In this document: positions 25,437 through 35,127 of the stretch, in pieces | Numbering within the stretch: the first letter of the stretch is position 1 | Layout of the letters: the number at the start of each line of letters is the position of its first letter | Origin: Alphaproteobacteria bacterium UBA1303 | GTDB lineage: Bacteria > Pseudomonadota > Alphaproteobacteria > Micropepsales > Micropepsaceae | Reading direction: 5' to 3' | Assembly (NCBI GenBank): GCA_002307315.1 | Contig: DBTZ01000052.1 | Coordinates: forward strand, 1-64,000 | Length of the DNA stretch: 64,000 nt | Notes under the pieces: generated by a model | What the model was told of the DNA's origin: nothing | Database searches by the model: none | The model's input: only the letters and a program-made list of their open reading frames with translations | Program-made: the position numbers and the translations under genes

Positions 25437-26884
25437 TGTTCGGAAAGCGCACCGGTTCCGATTTGAACAAGCCGCTGCGCGGGGCGCCGCCCCCGCCGCG
25501 CGATCTCGGGTCGCCTCCGCCTCCGCCCCCGCCCTCGCGCGAGCCTGTGTCGCTCGAACCGTCCGCATCAAGACCGGCGGCAGCGCCGGGTTATGTATCC
25601 GAATCCCGTTCCGAGGATTACTATCAGGTCAAGACCATGATCTTCGGGGCGCTGATCGATACTATCGATCTTGCCCAACTCGCCCAGCTCGACCCCGACT
25701 CGGCGCGCGAAGAGATCCGCGACATCGTCAACGAGATCATTTCGATCAAGGCGGTGGTGATGTCGATTGCCGAGCAGGAACATCTGTTGCAGGACATCTG
25801 CAACGATGTGCTCGGCTACGGTCCTTTGGAGCCGCTGCTGGCCCGCGACGACATTTCGGACATCATGGTCAACGGAGCGGGGCGCGTTTTTATCGAAGTG
25901 AGCGGCAAGGTGCAGCTTACCCCGATCCGCTTCCGCGACAACGCCCAACTGATGAACATTTGCCAGCGCATCGTCAGCCAGGTCGGCCGGCGGGTCGACG
26001 AATCGTCGCCGATTTGCGACGCCCGCCTGCTTGACGGCTCGCGCGTCAACGTCATTGCGCCGCCGTTGTCGCTCGACGGGCCATCGCTCACCATCCGCAA
26101 GTTCAAGAAGGACAAACTGAAACTTGAGGATCTGGTGCGCTTCGGCTCGATCAACGAAGCCGGCGCCAAGCTTCTGGCGATCATCGGCCGCTCGCGCTGC
26201 AACGTGCTGATCTCGGGCGGCACCGGTTCGGGCAAGACCACGCTGCTCAACTGCCTTACCGCCTATATCGATTCCGAGGAACGCATCGTCACCTGCGAAG
26301 ATGCGGCGGAACTTCAACTGCAGCAGCCCCATGTGGTGCGTCTGGAAACCCGGCCGCCCAACCTCGAAGGCCAGGGCCAAATCACCATGCGCGATTTGGT
26401 GCGCAACTGCCTGCGCATGCGTCCCGAGCGCATCATCGTCGGCGAAGTGCGCGGCCCCGAAGCGTTTGATCTGTTGCAGGCGATGAACACCGGCCACGAC
26501 GGTTCGATGGGCACGCTGCATGCCAACTCTCCGCGCGAGGCGATGGGCCGTCTCGAATCGATGATCACTATGGGCGGCTTCCAGTTGCCGATGAAGACCA
26601 TCCGCGACATGATCGTCGGTTCGATCGACGTCATCATTCAGGCCGCACGGCTGCGCGACGGTTCCCGCCGCATCACGACCATCACCGAGGTGATCGGTAC
26701 CGAAGGCGACGTCATCACCACTCAGGAACTGATGACCTACGAGATTACCGGCGAAGACGAATCCGGCCGCATCCGCGGCCGTCACGCCGGCACCGGCATC
26801 GTGCGGCCGGTATTCTGGGAACGTGCGCGCTATTTCGGCATGGAACGCGAACTTGCCGAGTGCCTCGACAAGTTGCAGGTGTAA
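25436..26884 (+). CDS. cpaF: Tad secretion ATPase CpaF/TadA
   Basis: 482 residues. A Pro-rich N-terminus (18-34), then the T2SSE-family ATPase: Walker A GGTGSGKT (261-268), Walker B IIVGEVRG (333-340) and the His box GHDGSMGTLHAN (353-364). It is the hexameric motor that drives Flp assembly. The start codon shares its A with the cpaE stop (TGATG), so the two are translationally coupled. Confidence 0.96.
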   Translation: MFGKRTGSDLNKPLRGAPPPPRDLGSPPPPPPPSREPVSLEPSASRPAAAPGYVSESRSEDYYQVKTMIFGALIDTIDLAQLAQLDPDSAREEIRDIVNEIISIKAVVMSIAEQEHLLQDICNDVLGYGPLEPLLARDDISDIMVNGAGRVFIEVSGKVQLTPIRFRDNAQLMNICQRIVSQVGRRVDESSPICDARLLDGSRVNVIAPPLSLDGPSLTIRKFKKDKLKLEDLVRFGSINEAGAKLLAIIGRSRCNVLISGGTGSGKTTLLNCLTAYIDSEERIVTCEDAAELQLQQPHVVRLETRPPNLEGQGQITMRDLVRNCLRMRPERIIVGEVRGPEAFDLLQAMNTGHDGSMGTLHANSPREAMGRLESMITMGGFQLPMKTIRDMIVGSIDVIIQAARLRDGSRRITTITEVIGTEGDVITTQELMTYEITGEDESGRIRGRHAGTGIVRPVFWERARYFGMERELAECLDKLQV

Positions 26885-26885
26885 C

Positions 26886-27854
26886 ATGCTGCTTGGACTT
26901 GCCGTCGGTTTGATCGTGTTGGCGCTGGGCGGGGCGGCGTTCGTTTTCGCCGACGGCGGCAATTCCAAGGCTCGTGTCGCGTCGCTGGCAGGGCGCGAAG
27001 CGGTGCGTACGCCTCACGCTACCAGCGAAGCCTCCGGCGGCGGCCGGCGCAAAAACATCCAGAACGTTCTCAAAGAACTCGACAATAAGAAAGCGGAAAA
27101 CAAGCGAACCATGACGGTGCGCCGCCGGCTCGACCGGGCGGGTTTTCCCGATACGCCGATCCGGACGTTTTGGATCGCCTCTGCCGGGGCTTCGGCCGTC
27201 GCGTTCGTCTTTTGTCTTTTGTACGGCCAGACGTTGCCGGTTTCTCTGCTGGCCGCCTTCGCCGCCGGCCTCGGTTTGCCGCGCTGGGTCGTCGGATTTC
27301 TCGGCAACCGCCGCGAAAGGAAATTCACCCATGATTTCGCCGGCGCCATCGACGTGATCGTACGTTCGGTCAAATCAGGACTGCCGTCTCACGATGCGCT
27401 GAAGGTGGTTGCTTCGGAGTTTGCCGATCCGGTGGGCGGCGAATTCAAGCGTCTGACCGAGGGCCTTAAGCTCGGACTGACGTTGGACGAGGCCTTGAAG
27501 CGGATGTACGAAAGCATGCCGACGGCGGAAGTCGGATTTTTCGGCATCGTCATGACCATTCAGTCCAAATCCGGCGGCAATCTTTCCGAAGCGCTGAGCA
27601 ACCTTGCCACCGTCTTGCGCGACCGCAAGCGGCTTATCGGCAAGATCAAGGCGATGAGTTCCGAGGCCAAGGCGTCGGCAATGATTATCGGCTCGCTGCC
27701 GCCCGTGGTTATGGGCATCGTCTACCTTACCACTCCCAACTACATTACGCTGTTGTTCACCGAAAAACTCGGCAACCTGCTGTTGGCCGGCTGCGCGACC
27801 TGGATGGGAATCGGCATCCTGGTGATGAAGAAAATGATCAATTTCAAACATTGA
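26886..27854 (+). CDS. tadB: Tad inner-membrane platform protein TadB
   Basis: 322 residues from the ATG at 26886, one base after the cpaF stop. Cytosolic region between an N-terminal helix and three further membrane helices, and a T2SSF (GspF/PilC) domain at about 155-285 with HDFAGAIDVIVRSVKSGLP and SKSGGNLSEALSNL. A longer upstream reading into cpaF is not needed. Partner of TadC. Confidence 0.93.
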   Translation: MLLGLAVGLIVLALGGAAFVFADGGNSKARVASLAGREAVRTPHATSEASGGGRRKNIQNVLKELDNKKAENKRTMTVRRRLDRAGFPDTPIRTFWIASAGASAVAFVFCLLYGQTLPVSLLAAFAAGLGLPRWVVGFLGNRRERKFTHDFAGAIDVIVRSVKSGLPSHDALKVVASEFADPVGGEFKRLTEGLKLGLTLDEALKRMYESMPTAEVGFFGIVMTIQSKSGGNLSEALSNLATVLRDRKRLIGKIKAMSSEAKASAMIIGSLPPVVMGIVYLTTPNYITLLFTEKLGNLLLAGCATWMGIGILVMKKMINFKH

Positions 27855-27860
27855 GACGCC

Positions 27861-28847
27861 ATGTTCGACATCGACATCATCGCCGTTTTGACCGATCCGC
27901 AGTTTCTCGCGACTACGGCGGCGGCGATTATGGCCTTCGCCACCATCGTGACGTTGGGATTGCCGATGCTCGATCGCGATACGCTTGCCACACGCATGAA
28001 AACGGTGGCCAATCGGCGCGACGAACTGCGTGCCAGCCGTCGGGAGGCGCTCAACGCCCGGCGCGGTGCCTTGCGTTCCGAGGCCACCGGTTCGACCAAA
28101 TTGATGAAGACGATCGTCGATCGGTTCAAGCTGGCGCGGTTGGTCGAATCCGAGGATTCGCGCGACAAGCTGATGCGGGCGGGCCTGCGCGGTCAAACCC
28201 CGCTGACGGTGTTCATGTTCTTCCGTTTCGTGATGCCGTTTGTGCTGTTTGCGACGGGACTGGTCTACTTTTTTCTGCTCTCCCATCTCGGCTGGGGCGG
28301 CATGATGAAGCTCGCCGCTTCGATCGCCTCTGCGCTCGTCGGTTTTTATCTGCCCGACGTATTCGTCTCCAACATGATCGCCAAACGCCAGGGATCGATT
28401 ATGTCGGCGTTTCCCGATGCGCTCGACCTTCTGCTGATCTGCGTCGAGGCCGGTATGAGCGTCGAGGCCGCCTTCACCAAGGTTTCGAGCGAAATCGGCC
28501 GCACCTCGCCGATTCTGGCCGAAGAATTCGCCTTGACCACCGCCGAACTTTCCTATTTGCCAGACCGCCGCTTGGCGTTCGACAATCTGGCCAAGCGCTG
28601 CGGCCACGAAGGCGTGCAACAAGTGGCAACCGCGCTCAATCAAGCGGAAAAGTACGGTACGCCGCTGGGTCAGGCTTTGCGCGTCTGCGCTCAGGAAAAC
28701 CGCGACATGCGCATGGCCGAGGCGGAAAAGAAAGCGGCGGCGCTGCCCGCCAAACTGACCGTGCCGATGATCCTGTTCTTCCTGCCGTGCCTATTCGTGG
28801 TCATTCTCGGCCCGGCCATTATGAAGATCTCGCATATCATGCATTGA
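27861..28847 (+). CDS. tadC: Tad inner-membrane platform protein TadC
   Basis: 328 residues, second T2SSF-family protein. Helices near 15-35, 115-165 and 300-325. The T2SSF core reads FPDALDLLLICVEAGMSVEAAF and the closing block PAKLTVPMILFFLPCLFVVI. It starts 6 bases after tadB. Last plus-strand gene of the Tad operon; 28848-28960 holds no gene and faces tadD end to end. Confidence 0.93.
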   Translation: MFDIDIIAVLTDPQFLATTAAAIMAFATIVTLGLPMLDRDTLATRMKTVANRRDELRASRREALNARRGALRSEATGSTKLMKTIVDRFKLARLVESEDSRDKLMRAGLRGQTPLTVFMFFRFVMPFVLFATGLVYFFLLSHLGWGGMMKLAASIASALVGFYLPDVFVSNMIAKRQGSIMSAFPDALDLLLICVEAGMSVEAAFTKVSSEIGRTSPILAEEFALTTAELSYLPDRRLAFDNLAKRCGHEGVQQVATALNQAEKYGTPLGQALRVCAQENRDMRMAEAEKKAAALPAKLTVPMILFFLPCLFVVILGPAIMKISHIMH

Positions 28848-28960
28848 TCCGAAGCCCGGGGCCGTGCGCGGCCGATGAGGCCGTTTGCCCCCGCTTATGG
28901 ACAACCGCACCGTCGGACGCGCCAACGCACATCTACCCGAGTAAGCTTTGAGGATACCTG

Positions 28961-29797
28961 TTACTGGGTGTCGGCGGTCAAGCGCAGGGCCGGTATGGTG
29001 CCGAGATTTTTCGCCTTCTTATCGCCGGACTTCGCCACGGTTTCGGGCTTGTCGGACGACGGACGCAGATACTTTGCGTCGACGACCTTGTCGCTTTTGG
29101 CGGCGGTCGGCGGCAGAATCTTGGCGGTAATGCGACCGGTCGGCGCGGCCTGCGGCGGTTGAGGTTTTTCTTCGGCGCGTGCCGTCGGTTTTAAGGCGGG
29201 CGGCGCCGTGACGCTTAGCGACGCGATCATCGCCCGGTTGCCTCTGATCTTGGGATCGTCGGAACGCGCCGCCGCCTGCTCGATCAGAATTTTCGCCGCC
29301 GCGGCGTCGCCGGCCATAGCCTTCGACAGGGCATAGTTATTGAGTACGCCCGGATCGCCCGGCTTCAATTTCAACGCCGCCTCATAGGCCCCGGCGGCCT
29401 TGGCAGGTTCGCCGATCTGATCATAGGCGACGCCGAGCGAAGACTGAACCGTCCAGTCGGTCGGCGACAAAACGGCGGCGCGGGTCAGAAAATCGATTGC
29501 TTCCTTGGTGCGGCCCATTTCGGTCAGCACCTTGCCGTATTCGCTGACGATCCGCGCGTCGTCCGGCATGGCGATCAGAAGTTGCCCGAGAATTCTGGTT
29601 GCCCCAGCATAGTCGCCGACGCCGCGCAGTGCATGAGCTTTGTCGAGACCGGTCTTGACGGTGGCGGGCGGCAACGCGCTTGCCTTGACGGCCGGCGGGG
29701 ATATTCCGTCGTTCGCCGGGAAAGTGGTACAGGCCGAAAGCGCCGACAGCGACAGCAACAACACGGCGCAGCGGGTGGGCAAAGGATTGCGGTTCAT
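28961..29797 (-). CDS. tadD: TadD-like TPR lipoprotein
   Basis: 278 residues. Lipobox LSAC at about 20-23, then five to six TPR-like helical repeats (about 45-195: for example ILGQLLIAMPDDARIVSEYGKVLTEMG, and SLGVAYDQIGEPAKAAGAYEAALKLKP), and a low-complexity Pro/Lys C-terminus. TadD stabilises the Tad secretin and machine. On the opposite strand from the rest of the operon but directly adjoining tadC. Confidence 0.85.
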   Translation of the reverse strand: MNRNPLPTRCAVLLLSLSALSACTTFPANDGISPPAVKASALPPATVKTGLDKAHALRGVGDYAGATRILGQLLIAMPDDARIVSEYGKVLTEMGRTKEAIDFLTRAAVLSPTDWTVQSSLGVAYDQIGEPAKAAGAYEAALKLKPGDPGVLNNYALSKAMAGDAAAAKILIEQAAARSDDPKIRGNRAMIASLSVTAPPALKPTARAEEKPQPPQAAPTGRITAKILPPTAAKSDKVVDAKYLRPSSDKPETVAKSGDKKAKNLGTIPALRLTADTQ

Positions 29798-29880
29798 AAC
29801 GCCGGTCTCGCGCGAATGGTTTGCGCCCCAGCATGAACAATTGCGGTCAATAAACCTTTAATTTTCGAGGATTTATGTCC

Positions 29881-29907
29881 CGCCGGGCGCATGAGCCACG
29901 CCCGGCG
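29881..29907. terminator. GC hairpin between the GST and tadD genes
   Basis: CGCCGGGCG (29881-29889) pairs perfectly with its complement at 29899-29907. It begins 14 bases after the GST stop on the minus strand. No T-run is visible, so efficiency is uncertain. Confidence 0.5.
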
Positions 29908-29920
29908 GAGAGCGGGCAGA

Positions 29921-30577
29921 TCAAGCAATGCCGGCGGCGATTTCGGCTTCCGCGGCTTTTCGCCAATCCTTCATCGCCGGCAGGGCCATGATGCGCGCGC
30001 AATAATCGGCCAGCATCGGCGTCAAATCCACGCCGTAGGTGAGAAAGCGCGAAACCACCGGCGCATACATAATGTCGGCGATCGAAAAGGCCCCGAACAG
30101 GAAGGGGCCGTGCGCGGCCAGCGCCGTCGACCAGGCTTCCCGGATGCGGGCAATCTGGGCCGCTGTCGCCGGACGCAAGGTGGGCATCGTCTGCGTGCGG
30201 GCAAAATCCATCGCCAGTTGGTCGCGCACATCGGGGAAGCTCGAATGCATCTCGGCGGCATACGACCGGGCTTGGGCGCGCAAGAACGGATCTTGCGGCC
30301 ACAGATGCGCCTCGGGGTGGCGCTCGGCCAAGGTTTCGCAGATTGCCAGGCTGTCCCAGACGGTCAGCGTCCGACCGCCGTCTTCGATCTTCAATACCGG
30401 CACTTTGGCGGCGGGAGAATACTGCTTAAGCTCCTCGGCTTGGCGCGGCGGATGGGTGCGGTCCAACCGGTAGAACACCTCTTCAAACGGCGCGCCCGTC
30501 GTCCGCATCGCCAGATAGCCGCGTAGGGACCAGCTCGACAAATCCTTGGTGCCGACGATCAGGGTGTACTTTGCCAT
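29921..30577 (-). CDS. glutathione S-transferase family protein
   Basis: 218 residues. N-terminal thioredoxin-like domain (1-80) with the GTKDLSSWSLRGY start carrying the likely catalytic Ser, cis-Pro in KVPVL (60-64) and the glutathione-binding DSLAI (about 75-79). All-helical C-terminal domain from 90. Substrate unknown. It lies divergently from the leucyl aminopeptidase gene. Confidence 0.88.
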   Translation of the reverse strand: MAKYTLIVGTKDLSSWSLRGYLAMRTTGAPFEEVFYRLDRTHPPRQAEELKQYSPAAKVPVLKIEDGGRTLTVWDSLAICETLAERHPEAHLWPQDPFLRAQARSYAAEMHSSFPDVRDQLAMDFARTQTMPTLRPATAAQIARIREAWSTALAAHGPFLFGAFSIADIMYAPVVSRFLTYGVDLTPMLADYCARIMALPAMKDWRKAAEAEIAAGIA

Positions 30578-30649
30578 TTTGCATCCTTTGCCTTGTGACC
30601 GAAGCTACGGCTTTTTAGAGTCGATTGCGTTCGACTCAAAGGATTTTCC

Positions 30650-32029
30650 ATGTCTCTTTCCGTTTTTGTCCGCACCGCCCGCAACGCCGTCCCGCTTCAC
30701 GCCGTAACGAAAGACGGCCTTGCCGCCTTCATCGCCGGTCTGATCAAGTGCGAAGCCGCCTATCTCAAGGCTTCCGGGTTTTCCGCTTCGCCCGAAGAAC
30801 TGCTCTTGGTGCCCGACGGAAACGGCGCGCTTTCTTGCGCGGTTCTCGGCCTCGGCACGGGTGGCGATCCTTTGGCGCTGGCGGCGTTCGCGGAAAAACT
30901 GCCGGCGGGAACCTATCGTTACGCCACATGGCCGGACGGGTTTTCGCCCGATCTGATTACGCTCGCCTGGGCGCTGGGACTGTACCGGTTCAAGGTGTCG
31001 GAGAAGACGGTAGAACGCGATAAGCCGAAGTTGGTAGTGCCCGAGGGTGCCGATGTGCCGGAAATATCGCAGATTGCGGCTGCGGTGGCACTTGCGCGCG
31101 ACCTCATCAATACCCCGGCCAACCTGTTGGGGCCGGAAGAGTTGGCCAAGGCGGCCAGAGCGGTCGCGGCGAAACACAAGGCGAATTTTTCGCAGATCGC
31201 GGGCGAAGCGCTGCTAAAAGCGAACTATCCTTTGATCCATGCGGTGGGGCGGGGATCGAACCGGCCGCCCCGGCTGATCGATTTTTCCTGGGGCAAGCCG
31301 ACCGCGCCGAAGGTTACGCTGGTGGGCAAGGGCGTGTGTTTCGATACCGGCGGCTACGATCTCAAATCCTCGGCCGGGATGCTCACCATGAAAAAGGATA
31401 TGGGCGGGGCGGCGGTGGCGTTGTCGCTGGCCGATCTGGTGATGCGCGCGAAATTGAAGGTGCGCCTCAGGGTATTGATCGGTGCGGTGGAAAATTCGGT
31501 ATCGGGAAGCGCCTATCGCCCCTCCGACGTGTTCAAGAGCCGCAAAGGCCTCACCGTAGAGATCGGCAATACCGACGCCGAAGGCCGGCTGGTGCTGGCC
31601 GATCTTCTGGCCGAAGCCGACCGCGAGGCCCCCGATCTTCTGATCGACATCGCCACCTTGACCGGCGCGGCGCGTGTCGCCACCGGCATGGAGCTGCCGC
31701 CATTTTTCACCGACGACGAACAGCTTGCCGCCGAGTTGATGGAAAGCGCGGCGGAGGTAAGCGATCCGATGTGGCGGTTGCCGTTGTGGCGCGGCTACGA
31801 ATCCACGCTCGCCAGCACTGTGGCCGACATCACCAATACGCCGGATTATTCCTACGCCGGAGCGATCACCGCCGCATTGTTTCTCAACCGCTTCGTCGAA
31901 AAGGCGAAGACCTGGGCGCATTTCGACATTGCCGCTTGGACCGACCGGCCCAAACCGGGGCGGCGTCGCGGCGGCGAAGCCACCGCCTTGCGCGCGCTCT
32001 ATGCCATGCTGAAAAGCCGATATTCTTAA
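30650..32029 (+). CDS. M17 leucyl aminopeptidase family protein
   Basis: 459 residues, cytoplasmic. Two-metal M17 aminopeptidase: GKGVCFDTGGYDLK (about 226-239) gives the Lys and Asp ligands, NTDAEGRL (307-314) holds the Asp/Glu ligands and catalytic Arg. The N-terminal macro-like domain is shorter than in PepA (about 500 residues), matching the short alphaproteobacterial branch. The last 4 bases overlap the end of the convergent dehydrogenase gene. Confidence 0.95.
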   Translation: MSLSVFVRTARNAVPLHAVTKDGLAAFIAGLIKCEAAYLKASGFSASPEELLLVPDGNGALSCAVLGLGTGGDPLALAAFAEKLPAGTYRYATWPDGFSPDLITLAWALGLYRFKVSEKTVERDKPKLVVPEGADVPEISQIAAAVALARDLINTPANLLGPEELAKAARAVAAKHKANFSQIAGEALLKANYPLIHAVGRGSNRPPRLIDFSWGKPTAPKVTLVGKGVCFDTGGYDLKSSAGMLTMKKDMGGAAVALSLADLVMRAKLKVRLRVLIGAVENSVSGSAYRPSDVFKSRKGLTVEIGNTDAEGRLVLADLLAEADREAPDLLIDIATLTGAARVATGMELPPFFTDDEQLAAELMESAAEVSDPMWRLPLWRGYESTLASTVADITNTPDYSYAGAITAALFLNRFVEKAKTWAHFDIAAWTDRPKPGRRRGGEATALRALYAMLKSRYS

Positions 32030-32964
32030 TATTTCCGGCCGAATTCGACGATGTTGGCCGGGCGCTCGCCGCGCTCGAACGCCGCGATGCCGTCCATCAC
32101 GTAATCGGCGGCAACCCGCGGCTGCGAAATCGAGGCGATATGCGGGGTCACCGTGACCTTGGGGTGAGACCACAGCGGGCTGCCTTCCGGCAACGGTTCG
32201 GTTTCGAACACATCAAGCACAGCACCCGACAAATGGCCGGAATCGAGGGCGGCGATCAGGTCGGGGATAACCATATGTCCGCCCCGCGCCACATTGACGA
32301 CGAACCCGCCGGCCGGCATGGCGGCGAAGGCGGCCGCGTTCAGGATGCCTTGGGTGCCGGGCGTCAACGGCAACAGGCAGACGACGATGTCCGTCCGAGC
32401 GAAAAACGCCGGCAATTCGTCCGCCCCGGCGAAGCTTTCGATCCCCGGCAGGGTTTTTCGGCTGCGACTCCAGCTTGCCACCGGAAAGCCGAGTTTGACG
32501 AACATCTCGGCGGCGAAGGTGCCGATTACGCCCGCCCCCATGATGCCGATTCGGGTGTCTTCGGTGCGCCGGGGCAGCATCGCCTGGGCCCAGACATGCG
32601 CGCTTTGCGCCGCATCGAACCGGCGCTGGCCGCGATGATGGACCAGCGCGTGCATCAGCACATATTGCGCCATCTCGGCCGACAGGGTGTCGTCGCTGAA
32701 ACGCACCAACGGTACTTCGGCCGGATAATCGCCATAGGCGAAAAATCCGTCCACCCCGGCGCCCATCGAAAAACAGGCCTTAAGATTCGGCAGAGTTTTC
32801 AGCAACCCCTGCGGTGGGCGGAAGCTGAGCACATAATCGATTTCGGGCGGATCGTAAGGCCTTTTGCCGAAGCGGATCAGGTCGATGGTGCCGTCGGTAA
32901 GCCTCGTCTGCCACAATCCGTTCCAAGCGTTGGGCAGAATAGCCAAAAGAGCGGGTTTTTTCAT
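32026..32964 (-). CDS. D-2-hydroxyacid dehydrogenase, GhrA-like
   Basis: 312 residues. NAD(P)-binding motif GIMGAGVIG (140-148) and the family's catalytic triad R227 (VARGG), E256 (ETEPLP) and H275 (TPHIAS). The ending and the loop pattern fit glyoxylate/hydroxypyruvate reductase A. Cytosolic reduction of 2-oxoacids with NADPH is expected. It is the downstream neighbour of the truncated CycM gene (39 bases). Confidence 0.9.
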   Translation of the reverse strand: MKKPALLAILPNAWNGLWQTRLTDGTIDLIRFGKRPYDPPEIDYVLSFRPPQGLLKTLPNLKACFSMGAGVDGFFAYGDYPAEVPLVRFSDDTLSAEMAQYVLMHALVHHRGQRRFDAAQSAHVWAQAMLPRRTEDTRIGIMGAGVIGTFAAEMFVKLGFPVASWSRSRKTLPGIESFAGADELPAFFARTDIVVCLLPLTPGTQGILNAAAFAAMPAGGFVVNVARGGHMVIPDLIAALDSGHLSGAVLDVFETEPLPEGSPLWSHPKVTVTPHIASISQPRVAADYVMDGIAAFERGERPANIVEFGRKY

Positions 32965-33003
32965 GGGGATACCCTGCCGCCGGCAGCGGCCGGGAACAAG
33001 CGC

Positions 33004-33189
33004 TTATTCCTGCGGCGAATTTTCCGGCTGGGCGGGCTGGGCAGGCGGCGCGGGCGCCACGGCGATATAGGCAGGTTTGGAGGGCGCCGGCACGGTGAAA
33101 ATCGCCTCGGCGGCAAAGTGGACCGCCAGCACGAAGGTCAACACCACCAGTATCCCTGCCGCCAGCTTGTTCCACTCCCAGGCATCCAT
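33004..33189 (-). pseudogene. CycM-like membrane anchor without heme domain
   Basis: 61 residues from the ATG at 33189. It reads MDAWEWNKLAAGILVVLTFV and continues AVHFAAEAIF, then a Pro/Ala linker ending PENSPQE and a stop. This matches the N-terminal anchor of membrane cytochrome c552 (CycM: MDSxExNK..., helix, ...AEAIF), but there is no CXXCH and only 39 bases before the next gene. It is divergent from kdsB-pheA, the place cycM occupies in many alphaproteobacteria. It is either a decayed cytochrome or a retained stand-alone anchor. Confidence 0.65.
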
Positions 33190-33278
33190 GATCCGGCCCG
33201 CTGTTGTTCCGTTTCCCATCCGATACTATATCGGACCCACTTTTTGCGGCGTATCGCCGAAGTTGGCAAGGATTAACC

Positions 33279-34025
33279 ATGAACCCGATCGTCATCATTC
33301 CGGCGCGTATGGCCTCCACCCGTCTGCCCGGCAAGCCGCTGGCCGACATTTGCGGCGTGCCGATGATCGTGCGGGTTTGGCGGCGGGCGGTGCAGGCCGG
33401 TCTCGGGCCGGTGGTGGTGGCTGCCGCCGAAGACGAAATCGTAACGGCGGTGAAAGCGGCCGGCGGCGAGGCGGTGCCGACCGATCCCAATCTGCCTTCG
33501 GGGTCGGACCGGATTTTCGCCGCACTGAAGACGATGGGCGGGGTGCATGACGTGGTGGTCAACCTGCAAGGCGATTTGCCGGCGGTCGATCCCGATATTT
33601 TGCGCGATGCGGCCGACGCTTTGGCGATGACCGGCGCCGACATTTCGACCCTGGCGGCGGAAATTCCCGAGGGCGATCCTTTGGCCGTCAATCCGAACGC
33701 CACCAAGGCGGTGGTCGCCTGGAACGGCAACGGACGCGGCGACATCGGCCGGGCGCTGTATTTTACCCGCGCCGATGCGCCTCACGGGCCGGGATCGCGC
33801 TGGTTCCACATCGGCATCTACGTCTATCGCAGCGCGGCACTCGAAAAATTCGTCTCGCTGCCGCCCTCGCCGCTGGAACGCCGCGAAAAACTGGAGCAGC
33901 TTCGGGCGCTGGAGGCGGGTATGACCGTTGCGGTGGCCAAGGCGCAGGAGATTCCTCTCAGCATCGACACCCCCGAAGATCTGGCGCATGCCCGAGACGT
34001 TATTGCGAAAGGCGAAGGCAAATGA
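33279..34025 (+). CDS. kdsB: CMP-KDO synthetase KdsB
   Basis: 248 residues from the ATG at 33279, after AAGGATTAA. Nucleotidyltransferase that activates KDO with CTP for lipopolysaccharide core synthesis. The signature IIPARMASTRLPGKPLA opens the protein, and LPSGSDRI and VNLQGDLP (the Asp that binds metal) follow. Ends LSIDTPEDLAHAR as usual. Overlaps the pheA start by 4 bases. Its presence means a KDO-containing LPS. Confidence 0.96.
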   Translation: MNPIVIIPARMASTRLPGKPLADICGVPMIVRVWRRAVQAGLGPVVVAAAEDEIVTAVKAAGGEAVPTDPNLPSGSDRIFAALKTMGGVHDVVVNLQGDLPAVDPDILRDAADALAMTGADISTLAAEIPEGDPLAVNPNATKAVVAWNGNGRGDIGRALYFTRADAPHGPGSRWFHIGIYVYRSAALEKFVSLPPSPLERREKLEQLRALEAGMTVAVAKAQEIPLSIDTPEDLAHARDVIAKGEGK

Positions 34026-34930
34026 GCGACACGCTGATCTCCAAGGCCAGAACCGTCGCCTTTCAGGGCGAGCCGGGCGCCTATGCCAATCTGGCCGCGC
34101 GCGAGGCGTTGCCGCAGGTGGCGGCGATGCCGCGGCCGACCTTCGAGGCGGCGGTCGATGCGGCGCGTTCGGGGCAAACCGATCTTGCCATCGTTCCGGT
34201 GGAAAATTCCACCTACGGACGGATCGCCGACGTTCATCAACTGATGCGGTTCTTCGGCCGCGCCGTCAAGGGCTTCGTGCCGCCGGAGGACGAACAGGGC
34301 AGTCTGTTCATACTGGGCGAGCATTTCTTCCGCGTTCGCCATCAATTGTTGGGACCGAAGGGCGCCAGGCTGGAAAACGTCAAGACCGTGTTCAGCCAGG
34401 CCCCGGCGCTCGGCCAATGCCGCAGGGTGATCAAGGAACTGGGATTGACCGACAAGCAATGGGGCGATACCGCCGATGCCGCCCGCCATGTCGCCGAATT
34501 GAACGATCCGACGGTGGCGGCAATCGCCTCCTCGCTGGCCGGCAAGATCTATGGGCTCGACGTGTTGCGTCCCGACATCGAGGACGCTTCCAACAACATG
34601 ACGCGGTTCCTTATCGTCGGGCGCGAACCCGACGATCCGCCCAACGACGGCCGTCCGGTGATCACCACCGTGCTGTTTCGGGTGCGCAACGTGCCGGCGG
34701 CGCTATATAAAGCGATGGGCGGTTTTGCCACCAACGGCGTCAACATCACCAAGCTGGAAAGCTATCAGCTCGGCGGTTCGTTCAACGCCACCGAATTCTA
34801 TGCCGACATCGAGGGCCATCCCGATGCCCACAACGTTCGCCTGGCGTTGGAGGAATTGCAGTTTTTCTCCACCAAGGTGACGGTGGTGGGGATCTATCCG
34901 GCGCATCCCTATCGCAACGAAATGCCATAG
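34022..34930 (+). CDS. pheA: prephenate dehydratase
   Basis: 302 residues, monofunctional (no chorismate mutase domain). Prephenate dehydratase domain about 10-200 with GEPGAY (16-21), VPVENSTYG (58-66) and the catalytic TRF at 194-196. ACT domain about 213-292 with the ESYQ version of the ESRP motif, for Phe feedback. Makes phenylpyruvate. The matching stand-alone chorismate mutase lies at 61905-62237. Operon with kdsB (ATGA overlap). Confidence 0.95.
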   Translation: MSDTLISKARTVAFQGEPGAYANLAAREALPQVAAMPRPTFEAAVDAARSGQTDLAIVPVENSTYGRIADVHQLMRFFGRAVKGFVPPEDEQGSLFILGEHFFRVRHQLLGPKGARLENVKTVFSQAPALGQCRRVIKELGLTDKQWGDTADAARHVAELNDPTVAAIASSLAGKIYGLDVLRPDIEDASNNMTRFLIVGREPDDPPNDGRPVITTVLFRVRNVPAALYKAMGGFATNGVNITKLESYQLGGSFNATEFYADIEGHPDAHNVRLALEELQFFSTKVTVVGIYPAHPYRNEMP

Positions 34931-35127
34931 CTCGATGTCCGGCGGTCGCATGCCGTCGGAGCTGCATAATCGGTATGCGGTTGCCGTGAGCGGTGCATAA
35001 AAAAACGGCTGTTATTCCGGCATTTGCTTCGATTTCGATCCGTTCGGGGTTGGGAAGTTTCATCCCCTTGCCAAGCGGACGATCGCGATGTGAAAGTCCA
35101 CACTCGTTTGCAGCAAAGCCTTCGGAA

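Noticed and set aside
25501..25540. Pro-rich tract in CpaF as a possible frameshift or repeat expansion
   Set aside because: The frame is intact through the ATPase motifs and Pro-rich N-termini are usual in CpaF.
31336..33276. 646-codon plus-strand frame
   Set aside because: Crosses the end of the aminopeptidase gene, all of the dehydrogenase and the anchor gene in wrong frames; no conserved motif.
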